Assembly: GCA_002394205.1 (NCBI GenBank)
Contig: DGTC01000017.1
Coordinates: 1-44,639, forward strand
Origin: Lachnospira sp. UBA4346
Lineage (GTDB): Bacteria > Bacillota > Clostridia > Lachnospirales > Lachnospiraceae
Length of the DNA stretch: 44,639 nt
Direction of reading: 5' to 3'
Shown here: positions 8,064-16,622 of the stretch, in pieces
Layout: every line of letters starts with the position of its first letter
Numbering within the stretch: position 1 is the first letter of the stretch
Translations under genes and position numbers: made by a program
Notes under the pieces: model-generated
What the model was told of the DNA's origin: nothing
Databases searched by the model: none
What the model saw: the letters and a program-made list of their open reading frames with translations, nothing else

Positions 8064-9065
8064 TTACCGAATACGAACCGGCTGATAAATATCCGCATCC
8101 TGTTCTTCAATAGCTTTCACTAATTGATTCATTTGCATCATAATTGCATATCGAAAACTAACTGGATAACCTAAATAACTTAGATATTTTGTTTCTGTCT
8201 GAAACTTCTTCTCTAATTTTTCCAACATAATTTTTAACCCATTTTTTGTCAAATAACATCCCGGATTATCCAAATCATAAGTAAAATCTTCTATATGTAT
8301 TTCATGTCCATTTACCAAACTCATAACAGTCGAATCAACAATAACAGCTCTCCATTCTTCCATCATATCACTCGCCAATGTTGGATGTTTTTCCGCATCC
8401 CTGTGTACAAATCCAAAATAAGGATTCAATCCCTTTAATTCAATCTTACTATATAATTCATTCATCAAAATGGAATATCCTAAACTTAACATTGAATTAA
8501 AAGCATCCTTTGGCGGTCGTCTGCTTCTTCCGTCAAATCGAAAATCTGCTTCCACGCACTTTGATAATCCTTCAAAATAATATTTTGCTCCTTGTCCCTC
8601 ATAGCCAATTACTTCGTTAATATTTTCACACGCATCAATTTTATTCTGGCAGACAGTCAAAGTATTTAAGCAACCTTGCACATTTACCTTGCGACTTTTA
8701 GCATACCGATTTAACACAACCTCTTGATTCCTTAATTTTGCTTTCATAATATTTTGAGCAAGTTTCAAAGAAAATGGTGTATCATACAATCTATCCTGCA
8801 TACGCTGACGCTCTGCCTTTACATGTCCCATAGACTGCAGCCTTCCAAAATACACGCCTCCTTTTGAAAAATAAGAAACAGAGATACCACTCTTTAAACA
8901 CTCTTCCTGACATTGTGTTGTAAGTTGCGATTTTCCTAAAATTGTAATTCCTTCAACTGTCTCCCACGGAATACACCGTTTCATTCCATCATGCGAAGTA
9001 ATTACGCAGTGATTTGCTTCTTTTCCAATTATCGCTCCATTTTCGTTCACATAAACCAAACTCAT
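8064..9065 (-). CDS. cas1: CRISPR integrase Cas1
   Basis: Metal-dependent integrase that inserts new spacers at the leader end of the array with Cas2. 333 residues: an N-terminal beta-sandwich (MSLVYVNENGAIIG) and a C-terminal alpha-helical catalytic domain. The metal ligands are visible as E156 in GYEGQGAKYYF, H221 in GFVHRDAEKH, and E236/E237 in DMMEEWRAVIVD. A strong RBS (AAGGAGG) precedes the ATG. There is no reverse transcriptase fusion. It is the first gene after a 170-base gap that separates the effector genes from the adaptation genes, and that gap contains a promoter-like palindrome and a CRISPR-repeat-like hairpin. Confidence 0.97.
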   Translation of the reverse strand: MSLVYVNENGAIIGKEANHCVITSHDGMKRCIPWETVEGITILGKSQLTTQCQEECLKSGISVSYFSKGGVYFGRLQSMGHVKAERQRMQDRLYDTPFSLKLAQNIMKAKLRNQEVVLNRYAKSRKVNVQGCLNTLTVCQNKIDACENINEVIGYEGQGAKYYFEGLSKCVEADFRFDGRSRRPPKDAFNSMLSLGYSILMNELYSKIELKGLNPYFGFVHRDAEKHPTLASDMMEEWRAVIVDSTVMSLVNGHEIHIEDFTYDLDNPGCYLTKNGLKIMLEKLEKKFQTETKYLSYLGYPVSFRYAIMMQMNQLVKAIEEQDADIYQPVRIR

Positions 9066-9095
9066 AAATAGTCCCTCCTTATATAATGAATTTTC

Positions 9096-9118
9096 TATTA
9101 CGTCCCCTACGGAGTATG
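9096..9118 (-). promoter_or_regulatory. CRISPR-repeat-like hairpin in the cas1 5' UTR
   Basis: About 30 bases before the cas1 start the minus strand reads CTCCGTAGGGGACGTAA. The array repeat has CCCCATAGGGGACGGAA at the matching place, a match of 14 of 17. The differences keep the hairpin (CUCC pairs with GGGG through one G-U). The outer parts of the repeat are not conserved. It may be a vestigial repeat or a Cas6-recognised regulatory element. Confidence 0.5.
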
Positions 9119-9181
9119 ATTCAAATGAAAATCCAATATATCTTTTATTCTATTTATATCGTCATGTGCGAAATTTCAAAA

Positions 9182-9222
9182 GCACCCTGTATAAAACACC
9201 TTTTATATTTTATACAAGATGC
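9182..9222 (-). promoter_or_regulatory. Palindromic cas1 promoter, twin of the array promoter
   Basis: Two 15-base arms pair fully if two G-U pairs are allowed (GCATCTTGTATAAAA on the minus strand and its partner ending at 9182), with an 11-base loop. The left arm carries TTGTAT (9212-9217); 17 bases later TTATAC (9189-9194) falls in the right arm. The element starts 13 bases after the csm5 stop. Its first eight bases, and the offsets of the -35 and -10 within the palindrome, match the array promoter at 6328-6373. A second weak candidate promoter (TTTTGA, 17 bases, TATAAA at 9153-9181) lies just downstream. The hairpin may also end csm5 transcripts. Confidence 0.5.
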
Positions 9223-9235
9223 CTGACATGATTTT

Positions 9236-10348
9236 TTAACTTAGTTTCTGATATGTGCATTTACACATACCCATTTGAAGAATTTGTCCTCCATACTTTG
9301 TACACTTTACCATATGTGGCGAAACGCCATATCTGTGATCCAAATAATGTTTGTGTTCTCTTTTAGCTTTTGGAGAAAGCGTTTTATCAAATATCTCTTT
9401 AATAATTTCCAATGCATCATCACCATATAATGGATAATCAATTGTCTTCGTTGCAAAACCTGCTCCACCACCTAAATATACTGTATCTGCAGCAGGTCTT
9501 GTGAATTTCTGAAATGTAGATAGAAAATTATCATAATACATTTGACCAAATGATTGAATTGCTTCCATAATATCTTCTATGGTATACGGACATCGTGTCG
9601 AATCAATTGAAATCGAGAATATAATTTCTGTTCCGGGTTTCACGCTTTCTCGTAAAATATTCAGCTTATTCGTTGTACCATCTGGCATAATATCTATCTT
9701 CTGACACAATACCAAATCTTTTACCTCAAGTGGTTCACTATCACTAACCTGTAAGCCACTCATATTATCATTTAAGGCATCCTCTTTTCTCTTTTCATTC
9801 TTTAAGGTATGAAAGGCAATTGTTTCCATTTGCCCAATTTCTCTTTTTAAAATATTTCTGCCTTTTCCATCCGACAAATTATATTTCATCGTTTGTTTCA
9901 TACCTGAGTATGCACTTTTATTTTTCTGTATTTCATATGCAAGCAAAATGGTACGCAGCATCCCTTTGATAGAGCTCCCCGGAATATATGGCATATGATA
10001 AGCATCTTTGACACATTCACTAATTTGTAATCTATTTCCGCCTTCCTCTAATGCATCACCACAATCCACTTGATATCGAATACAATCCACAACATCTTCC
10101 GGTTCAATCTGATGTTTGGCAAGCCATGCCTTCAAGCCTAGTTTATTATTATCTAGCAAATATGTTTCATATTCAGAAGCAAGTCCCTTGTTTTGTAGGT
10201 AACTATAGAGTTTATATGTATTTACCACGCCTAACGTTTTTGACTTATAGAACATATATTCCTTTTTGTTAATTTCTCTTCCGCTTCCAACATACACCGG
10301 TCCGATTGCAGTTAATTTCATTTGATATGTTTTTAAATATTCATTCAC
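9236..10348 (-). CDS. csm5: Type III-A RAMP protein Csm5
   Basis: Cas7-like subunit that caps the crRNA 3' side of the Csm complex and takes part in crRNA maturation. 370 residues. RAMP ferredoxin-like fold with an N-terminal GPVYVGSG segment, the conserved MPYIPGSSIKGMLRT motif (about residues 119-133), and a late glycine-rich stretch YLGGGAGFATKT. The C-terminal segment with HxxDHRYGVSPHMVKC is also typical of the family. Its start overlaps the csm4 stop by 4 bases, so translation is coupled. It is the last gene of the effector operon before the 170-base break. Confidence 0.95.
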   Translation of the reverse strand: MNEYLKTYQMKLTAIGPVYVGSGREINKKEYMFYKSKTLGVVNTYKLYSYLQNKGLASEYETYLLDNNKLGLKAWLAKHQIEPEDVVDCIRYQVDCGDALEEGGNRLQISECVKDAYHMPYIPGSSIKGMLRTILLAYEIQKNKSAYSGMKQTMKYNLSDGKGRNILKREIGQMETIAFHTLKNEKRKEDALNDNMSGLQVSDSEPLEVKDLVLCQKIDIMPDGTTNKLNILRESVKPGTEIIFSISIDSTRCPYTIEDIMEAIQSFGQMYYDNFLSTFQKFTRPAADTVYLGGGAGFATKTIDYPLYGDDALEIIKEIFDKTLSPKAKREHKHYLDHRYGVSPHMVKCTKYGGQILQMGMCKCTYQKLS

Positions 10349-11280
10349 ACTTCCACCCCCAGAAACAACGGTTTCGCATATCTGTATACCGGATGCGTTC
10401 CACCTTCTGAAACATCATATACATCACCTTCGTAAGCATTAATAAAACAAGAACCCGAATCAAATACATACAAATCTTTTTTTCTGCGAAATTCATCTGC
10501 ATATTTCGACGAAGCAACAAAGCCGCTCCTCTTTATCATCTTATACTGTGCATTTTGTATTGCCTTGTCTAATTCCTGTTCTTTTGGAAGCGATACAGAA
10601 AGGGTCATCTGATATTCGGACGGTTGATTGATACGAGCCTGCAACTCTTCCGGAAATGCTCCATAATGTGGAAATAACTCATATCTTCCAAGTCCAGAAC
10701 TTCTTTTTCCTCCAAGTCCTTCGTAAGATAATCCTAACAGTAAATCTTCAACCATACGTTTTACATCTTCATTTTCATATCCCAATATAATGTATAATCC
10801 AGCATTTTCATTAAAATAATATGCTCCTACTCTATATGGCGTACTTTCTTCTTCACCTCGAATAGACACAGATGTTTTAATATATGACTTTCCTAAGTCT
10901 GAGCTAAAATTATTCATCGTGTCTATCGAAAATTTCCCTTGTAAATATTGTGACAATTGACTAACGGGAATATATTTTAATTTCTTAAACTTCTTTTTCT
11001 CTTTGGAATCTCCGCTGTCCTTTTCCGTTTGAATTCTTAACGCAGGTTTCGGTAAATAATACATTTTGTCAATATATGGAAATGCATCCGATATACATAA
11101 TCTTCCTTCCTGTGCATATGTTACAAGCCGTGCAAGTGTTTGCTCATTATCTTTCACTGCTTCCTGACACAGTGCTGAAAAAATCGTATCTGCATGAAGT
11201 ACGATTTCTGCATCTTCTAAATCCCCATTTCCGAAATGTACGCCTGTTATAAATTTAAATTTATATATTGTATATTCCAT
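10345..11280 (-). CDS. csm4: Type III-A RAMP protein Csm4
   Basis: Cas5-like subunit that holds the 5' handle of the crRNA and binds Cas10 (Csm1) at the foot of the Csm complex. 311 residues. Family features are the N-terminal FKFITGVHFGNGDLEDAE, the HADTIFSALCQE segment, and the glycine-rich GLGGKRSSGLGRYEL loop at about residues 190-205. The middle part has a Lys-rich insertion (KEKKKFKKLK). It follows csm3 after 33 bases and overlaps csm5 by 4 bases. Confidence 0.95.
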   Translation of the reverse strand: MEYTIYKFKFITGVHFGNGDLEDAEIVLHADTIFSALCQEAVKDNEQTLARLVTYAQEGRLCISDAFPYIDKMYYLPKPALRIQTEKDSGDSKEKKKFKKLKYIPVSQLSQYLQGKFSIDTMNNFSSDLGKSYIKTSVSIRGEEESTPYRVGAYYFNENAGLYIILGYENEDVKRMVEDLLLGLSYEGLGGKRSSGLGRYELFPHYGAFPEELQARINQPSEYQMTLSVSLPKEQELDKAIQNAQYKMIKRSGFVASSKYADEFRRKKDLYVFDSGSCFINAYEGDVYDVSEGGTHPVYRYAKPLFLGVEV

Positions 11281-11313
11281 GCATACTTTCCTTTCTCAAA
11301 CATATTCATCAAA

Positions 11314-11979
11314 TTACAATTCAGCTTTTTGCAACATTTCATTACATTGTTCTATCATCGCATCCGGTAATTCTCCAACCACTACATCTGCTGCCAAATT
11401 ATGAAAGGCAACCTTTCCATAACCTCTAGAGCCACTTCCTCCCAAATAATCATACTGTAATAAACGAAGTCCTTCTGCAAGCGTTTCCATATCTTCCAAC
11501 AACTGTTCTTCTTTTTCTACATCATAAATAATATCCAGTTCAAATTCCGTTCCTCTGATTGCTCTTTCTATCTGTCTTGGATTTGCAACTGCCGTTGCAC
11601 GATTAATACTATTTTCAAATTTTACTTCTGTTAAACTCTCCACGCCCTGATTTCTTAAATCATCTGCATTTGCCATAATCATATCTGACACCAATACTCT
11701 GCTTGCCTTAATATGCTCCTTTTTCGATGTTCCAAACAATCTCGTAAGTCTTTCATGATCATCATCAGGCTTTTCTGCCAATTCGTTATTATAATACTTT
11801 GCAAGTAACGTTCTCATCTTTCCTTTGAGTGAACTTCCCGGAATCATTGGTAAATTGGTTCTTACATCCTTAATAATTGGAGAATCCACTGCTCCAATCG
11901 CTGCAAATGCTGATGAACCCCCAATATGCATTCCTGTCTTAACTTCTAATACCCCTGAAATCTGTATTTTTGTATACAT
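11314..11979 (-). CDS. csm3: Type III-A RAMP protein Csm3 (target RNase subunit)
   Basis: Cas7-like backbone subunit; several copies line the crRNA and each cuts the bound target RNA at 6-nt intervals. 221 residues. The conserved catalytic Asp is visible as D32 in GAVDSPIIKD, corresponding to the active-site Asp of characterised Csm3 proteins. The IPGSSLKGKMRTLL motif (about 47-60), the FENSINRATA segment, and the glycine-rich LGGSGSRGYGKV loop near the C-terminus are all present. With the Asp intact, sequence-specific RNA cleavage is expected to work. Flanked by csm2 and csm4 in the standard order. Confidence 0.97.
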   Translation of the reverse strand: MYTKIQISGVLEVKTGMHIGGSSAFAAIGAVDSPIIKDVRTNLPMIPGSSLKGKMRTLLAKYYNNELAEKPDDDHERLTRLFGTSKKEHIKASRVLVSDMIMANADDLRNQGVESLTEVKFENSINRATAVANPRQIERAIRGTEFELDIIYDVEKEEQLLEDMETLAEGLRLLQYDYLGGSGSRGYGKVAFHNLAADVVVGELPDAMIEQCNEMLQKAEL

Positions 11980-12006
11980 ATGCTACCTCTTTTCCTTTCA
12001 ATAATA

Positions 12007-12405
12007 TCAATCTTTACCACCATAGAATTTATGGTATGCAACCAATGCCTCCATATATCGATTAAATAAAATATAATTTTTTTTGCTATTTCCTATCTGA
12101 TCTACTATTTTTAAAATATTAGCTTTTTCTACAAAATCTTTTACATGTCCATCTTTATCTCTACCAGCCTCATAAATAAAACGAACTTTTAAATATGCTA
12201 TTCTGCCTAACATATCTTCAGATAAATTATCTCCTTGCTGATTCAATAATTCATTATATATATCTGATGATAATGATAACAAACTTCTAATTTTAGACGT
12301 TGTCAATAACGGAACATTTCTGACCGTTCTTTTATCATATCTTGATACCAATGAAGTTATTACACGTTCTGCCTTATCCACATAATCTTTTTGTGTTATA
12401 TACAT
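12007..12405 (-). CDS. csm2: Type III-A small subunit Csm2
   Basis: All-helical small subunit (Cas11) that forms the inner filament of the Csm complex next to Csm3 and contacts the crRNA-target duplex. 132 residues, predicted wholly helical and basic. The segments LTTSKIRSLLSLSSDIYNEL and RDKDGHVKDFVEKANIL fit family patterns. It begins 3 bases after the csm1 stop and ends 27 bases before csm3. Confidence 0.94.
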   Translation of the reverse strand: MYITQKDYVDKAERVITSLVSRYDKRTVRNVPLLTTSKIRSLLSLSSDIYNELLNQQGDNLSEDMLGRIAYLKVRFIYEAGRDKDGHVKDFVEKANILKIVDQIGNSKKNYILFNRYMEALVAYHKFYGGKD

Positions 12406-12408
12406 TCT

Positions 12409-14781
12409 TTATTCCTCCCTATCACGCATCATATAAGCATATAAATTAATTGCCGTCTTTAATTGTCTGCAATCTTTTTCTGATTGTATCCAATGATACA
12501 TCTGTGTTGAAAATTTTCGATAATTTTCTTTCTGTTCTTCTTTTGCAGATGCCTTTGGTTCCAATCTGGCAATCAAATACACATATCTGGCAAAATATAT
12601 CTTGTCTTTTTTCTGTAATCGAATCAATTCTAACAATTTATATAGAAACGCTTTTCCTCTGTCTTCTGATGTTGCAAAGAATTCTAAAAGCAGTTGATAC
12701 TTTTCTGTAATAACTTCTTTTTCAAATTCATCCCATGAATATGTTCCATCACTTAATCGACCAATATCTGAAACGTCATGTTCTTCACCATCTTCTAATA
12801 TCGTCACAGAATTCTTTCCTATATTCTTCTTTGATGAATCTTCCATATCTGCAACCTCTCGTGCAATAACGCGGATTGGATATCCTGACTGATAAATTCC
12901 AATACCTGCCGATAATGTCAATGTACCTTCTGTATATTTGTTAAATTTCTGACGAATATCAATTGCTATTTCGATAATTTCATTCCAGGCTCCAACGATA
13001 AATAAATCATCTCCACCAGAATATACAACGGTTGCATTTCTTCCACCTGCTTCTTTTCCTGTTAGTTTGTACGTTCCTTGCTTCAAAATATCATTCAAAT
13101 ATAGCTTAAAAAATAAGGAAAGCTGGCGTGATAATGTTGCCGTTCTGGATAATGTAACATATTTATTTCCAAAATGTTCACTCTCAAACCCTGATACAAA
13201 TGTCTGTCCCAAATTATCAACGTCCGCACGCAGTACACCGATTCTTGAAATCCCCTCAGACTGTTGTGCAAGACTCTTGAAGTCATTATGTTCCGTTGTA
13301 TAATTTCCAACCCATAACTTTGTTGCGACATGCTTTCCTGTATACATCGTGTTCTTTCCATATGTTCTTACATAAGAATCATCATTCTGCATACGCTCAA
13401 TTAACTTCTCTTTGGAATCCGATACCAAATAATATCCATCCGGTAATGGAAGGCCATGTTCCTTTTCATCACAAATTACTGTGAAAAATTCATCATATAA
13501 TACTTTTCCTGAAAGATTTTCTAACCCTTTACAAATTGGACATACTCCATTCTCATCCACATGTCCAATTTTCTTACATACTTTACATTCTCTTGTATAA
13601 TCATCATATTTCATACCATTCAGATTTATAATTTGCTGTGCACTGTATCGAGATGCCTTCTTCGCTGATATTTGTTCACTCGCAGTACGAAACATCTCTG
13701 AATAACTTCCTTCCGGCTCATTGCAAAGTGTTTCACTGCTGCATTCAGCGTAACCACCGGCAATATACAAGGAAATTTGAAAATAATCTAAAAACCATTG
13801 ATTAATTTCTTCCAAATATGCATCTATGATATCTTTCGTTGTCTGTGTATTCGGAACTAAGATATAACAATGTCCTCCTCCCGAATATATCAGATTCGCT
13901 CTGGATAATCGCAGCCGTTCAAGTAATAAATCAATACAGTGCTCCATCATTATTTCCAAATAGAATGAACGTGCCCGAAGTGTTTTTAATGCATTCTTAG
14001 AGGCAATTGTGTATATAAAGTCCTGAATACCCGAAACATCCATAGAAAATAACAAAAAAGCTTTTTCTTTATAGAACGCATTGGCTCCTGTATATAGCAT
14101 TTCTTTATAATTATTTCTTCCATTTGCCTGTAAATATTGATAAATGCAGCTTGCTATCGCCGCTGTCATTTTCATATGGTCATATAGAGAAATATCAGCG
14201 AGTTCCTTTTTCGCTGTTGAAGACGGAACATAGGTCAAATTAGCCTCTAGTACTTCTAATAAGGAATTGATATACTCTGATTTCCATTGTATATTCTTGA
14301 GATTCTCATAAATATTCTGTTTTACCGTCGTATAGAAATGCTCATCAAACAGGCGTTTTTCTGTATGCGGGTAATTAATTCCCAACTTAGGATCTAATAA
14401 CTGCGGACTGTAATATTGCTGCTGTTGATTGTTATTTAAAATATTAAATACACTCTCTAACGGTGTTGCAATTTCAAATCCATAATCTTCTCCTTCTTTC
14501 TCTCTTCTGTCCGCCGCTGATGCTATATTATCAGCAATATATGTAATATATGCCATAGAATCTTCATTCAGCTTAGCATTTTTCATACTATCTGCATGGT
14601 GATATCTCACACAATTTAAAATCTCAACATCTTGAATTCCTGCATCATCTTTTAAAAAATCATAACCACTTTGACTATGCTTTCTTCTATCCTCCCCCTG
14701 TCTATATATAACCTTACCTATATCATGAAGCAGACTACCAATTACTAATTTTACTTCTTTTTCACTCATCTTTGTGGACAT
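12409..14781 (-). CDS. csm1: Cas10/Csm1: HD nuclease and cyclic oligoadenylate synthase
   Basis: Large subunit of the type III-A effector. Target RNA binding activates single-strand DNA cleavage by the HD domain and conversion of ATP to cyclic oligoadenylates by the Palm domain. About 790 residues from the ATG at 14781, which has AGGAAG 8 bases upstream; an in-frame extension to 14907 lies inside cas6 and is unlikely. HD motif: SLLHDIGK (H19, D20). A four-Cys zinc finger (CKVC...CPIC) lies in the middle. GGDD is at residues 589-592 (codons 13006-13017), with SGGDDLFIVG intact, so both activities should be retained. It overlaps the end of cas6 by 20 bases. Confidence 0.97.
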   Translation of the reverse strand: MSTKMSEKEVKLVIGSLLHDIGKVIYRQGEDRRKHSQSGYDFLKDDAGIQDVEILNCVRYHHADSMKNAKLNEDSMAYITYIADNIASAADRREKEGEDYGFEIATPLESVFNILNNNQQQQYYSPQLLDPKLGINYPHTEKRLFDEHFYTTVKQNIYENLKNIQWKSEYINSLLEVLEANLTYVPSSTAKKELADISLYDHMKMTAAIASCIYQYLQANGRNNYKEMLYTGANAFYKEKAFLLFSMDVSGIQDFIYTIASKNALKTLRARSFYLEIMMEHCIDLLLERLRLSRANLIYSGGGHCYILVPNTQTTKDIIDAYLEEINQWFLDYFQISLYIAGGYAECSSETLCNEPEGSYSEMFRTASEQISAKKASRYSAQQIINLNGMKYDDYTRECKVCKKIGHVDENGVCPICKGLENLSGKVLYDEFFTVICDEKEHGLPLPDGYYLVSDSKEKLIERMQNDDSYVRTYGKNTMYTGKHVATKLWVGNYTTEHNDFKSLAQQSEGISRIGVLRADVDNLGQTFVSGFESEHFGNKYVTLSRTATLSRQLSLFFKLYLNDILKQGTYKLTGKEAGGRNATVVYSGGDDLFIVGAWNEIIEIAIDIRQKFNKYTEGTLTLSAGIGIYQSGYPIRVIAREVADMEDSSKKNIGKNSVTILEDGEEHDVSDIGRLSDGTYSWDEFEKEVITEKYQLLLEFFATSEDRGKAFLYKLLELIRLQKKDKIYFARYVYLIARLEPKASAKEEQKENYRKFSTQMYHWIQSEKDCRQLKTAINLYAYMMRDREE

Positions 14782-15526
14782 TCTTATCACTTCCTTTTTC
14801 ATATAGTCTGATTCTTCCCATTCCCATTGCTGTCTTAATTCCAACTCCTGAAAATTCACCAAATGAGAATAACAGCTTTGCATAACTCGCCAATGTCTGA
14901 TTTCCATGAATTTTAATTGTTATCGTCCCTACAAACCCTGGAACACGAATTCCTTCTAACGGAAATGGAACACTTCGTAATTTGTAATGAACAATTTCAC
15001 TATGTTTCATCAACTCTTCAAGTGTACTTTCATCCCTCATATCGACTTCTGTTGACGCTGCACTATACTTATTCATTAAACTATTGTACATCAATCGGAC
15101 ATCCGGATAAAATATATAGTGCCCTTCACTTTTAAATGCCGTTGGCGTTACAAATTCTATATTTATATATTTACTTACCTCTCCTTTATAAAAGTCCTGC
15201 ATCAGTTCATTTTTCGGTTTTGTTGTTAAATCTTTTTCAAGTATTTTGATTGAAAGTTCTTTCTTTTTCATTTCAAATGATTGAAATGAATCTGATAATA
15301 ACGGCATAATAATCTGCTCATATGCCTCCTGATTCAATGTACTGATATTCCAAATGGTCTTATTTCCTTCTCTTATCACAGACATACTATATGGATTCAA
15401 TGTATTCTGATGTAATCGTTCTGCATACTCTGTATCAATCTGCTCCATTAAAACTCCTTGCAGATTCGATGTCTGGCGATAATTCACCTCTGGATTATCT
15501 AATACTAATTGTAAATTTGCTAACAT
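14762..15526 (-). CDS. cas6: crRNA-processing endoribonuclease Cas6
   Basis: Cuts the repeat of the pre-crRNA, leaving the 8-nt 5' handle. About 254 residues from the ATG at 15526. The longer frame to 15613 would start upstream of the promoter at 15563-15591, so it is not used. Two ferredoxin-like folds with the C-terminal glycine-rich loop GVGIKTAMGMGRIR that marks Cas6. The segment EFVTPTAFKSEG is also typical. A catalytic His cannot be assigned confidently by eye. First gene of the operon, overlapping csm1 by 20 bases. Beyond the array, its possible second target is the repeat-like hairpin in the cas1 5' UTR. Confidence 0.93.
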   Translation of the reverse strand: MLANLQLVLDNPEVNYRQTSNLQGVLMEQIDTEYAERLHQNTLNPYSMSVIREGNKTIWNISTLNQEAYEQIIMPLLSDSFQSFEMKKKELSIKILEKDLTTKPKNELMQDFYKGEVSKYINIEFVTPTAFKSEGHYIFYPDVRLMYNSLMNKYSAASTEVDMRDESTLEELMKHSEIVHYKLRSVPFPLEGIRVPGFVGTITIKIHGNQTLASYAKLLFSFGEFSGVGIKTAMGMGRIRLYEKGSDKNVHKDE

Positions 15527-15562
15527 ATATCTTTTATCCTTTTTATAAAATTCACAATTATT

Positions 15563-15591
15563 ATTATAAATTTTTTGTAAATTATTGTCAA
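15563..15591 (-). promoter_or_regulatory. Consensus promoter of the cas6-csm operon
   Basis: On the minus strand a perfect -35 TTGACA (15586-15591), exactly 17 bases, and a perfect -10 TATAAT (15563-15568). The transcript would start near 15556, 30 bases before the cas6 ATG. A full consensus match suggests strong constitutive expression of the effector unless a repressor acts on it. Confidence 0.85.
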
Positions 15592-15682
15592 TTTTTTCAG
15601 AACATCTATACAATTTTTATTCTTTTTATCCAATTACTACAAAATATAATGCTCAATTGCATATTTCATAACCACAAATAAG

Positions 15683-15712
15683 AAAAAACGCAGACTTCAT
15701 CACAAGCCTGCG
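15683..15712 (-). terminator. Intrinsic terminator after the glycosidase/HAD operon
   Basis: On the minus strand CGCAGGCTT, a 6-base loop, AAGTCTGCG (one G-U), then six T. It closes the operon that ends with the gene at 15771-16610 and insulates it from the cas operon. Confidence 0.88.
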
Positions 15713-15770
15713 CCTTCTCTTTTAATTTGAAATTTTATATATTAGGATTTGGTTTTGTCAGTTATATCTT

Positions 15771-16610
15771 TTATTTTCCAGCTAAGTTATCTAAGAACTG
15801 TTGCTTCTTGTCTGCGCCGTAAGGTGCATAGTTGCCTGATAAGAATGTATCAAGACCTGTCTGGGCAAATTCTTTCCAGCTCTCTGCTTCTTTATTAACT
15901 AAGATTGGATAGAAGTATACGCCATTCTTCTCTGCTGCTGCTAAGTCGCCCGGTGCATCGCCTAGCATCACAACATGTGAATCTTCATAGCCTTTCTTCT
16001 TCATCTCTGCAATAATATGTGCCTTTGAACCGGCATCCTGACAGCACAACACATCTACTTCATCTAACAGATGATGCTTGCCCCATTCTTCTGTAACAGC
16101 TTCCTTGTTTGCACTTGATACAACAACAATATCTGCTTTAGCATGTGCAGTCTTTAGACCCTCTAAGACATTTGCAAAGGGCTGCTTATCTTCTTCGCTT
16201 AACCCGTTAATGCTCTCATTGACTGCCACAGACCACGCATACGCCTTATCAAAACAAGGATTGTTTGTCTCTTTGGCCGCTTCTACAACCGCACGATTAC
16301 TTAACTCTTTCGCATTCTTTGTCCATTCTACAAATTCTGCTATGCCTTCAATCTTTGTATATTTTTTATCAATCTCTTCTAAGGCTGTTGCAAGTCCTAA
16401 GAAGCGGTTGATTCCTCTTGTCATTGTATAGAGGTTGATGTCATTCCAACGTGTTAGGATTTCTTCTTTCCATGCATCTAAGTTCCACTCTGTTACCATA
16501 CATGGCCCAAAGCATTTGAAATGCTTGCTGTTCATCGTATCCATCGCACAGCCATCACTATCGACACATACCAGATAGTCGTGTTTCTTGTTAAATGTAT
16601 TGATTTCCAT
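15771..16610 (-). CDS. HAD superfamily hydrolase
   Basis: Cytoplasmic phosphatase, probably on a sugar phosphate given the operon. About 279 residues. Motif I is VCVDSDGCAMDT with the catalytic Asp pair. Motif II is in IVVVSSANKEAV. Motif III/IV is VVMLGDAPGDLAAAE, with the two metal-binding Asp. A helical cap of about 130 residues lies between motifs I and II. The ATG at 16610 has AGGAGG at 8-base spacing; an ATG two codons earlier is too close to the RBS. It follows the GH3 gene by 12 bases. The substrate is unknown; a phosphate released during catabolism of the imported glycoside is an inference. Confidence 0.85.
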   Translation of the reverse strand: MEINTFNKKHDYLVCVDSDGCAMDTMNSKHFKCFGPCMVTEWNLDAWKEEILTRWNDINLYTMTRGINRFLGLATALEEIDKKYTKIEGIAEFVEWTKNAKELSNRAVVEAAKETNNPCFDKAYAWSVAVNESINGLSEEDKQPFANVLEGLKTAHAKADIVVVSSANKEAVTEEWGKHHLLDEVDVLCCQDAGSKAHIIAEMKKKGYEDSHVVMLGDAPGDLAAAEKNGVYFYPILVNKEAESWKEFAQTGLDTFLSGNYAPYGADKKQQFLDNLAGK

Positions 16611-16622
16611 AGACATTTCCTC

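Noticed and set aside
14782..14907. N-terminal extension of Csm1
   Set aside because: It overlaps the end of cas6 and matches nothing in Cas10. The ATG at 14781 has an RBS and places the HD motif at the expected distance.
15527..15613. N-terminal extension of Cas6
   Set aside because: The perfect consensus promoter at 15563-15591 lies inside it, so it would not be transcribed. The ATG at 15526 has its own RBS.
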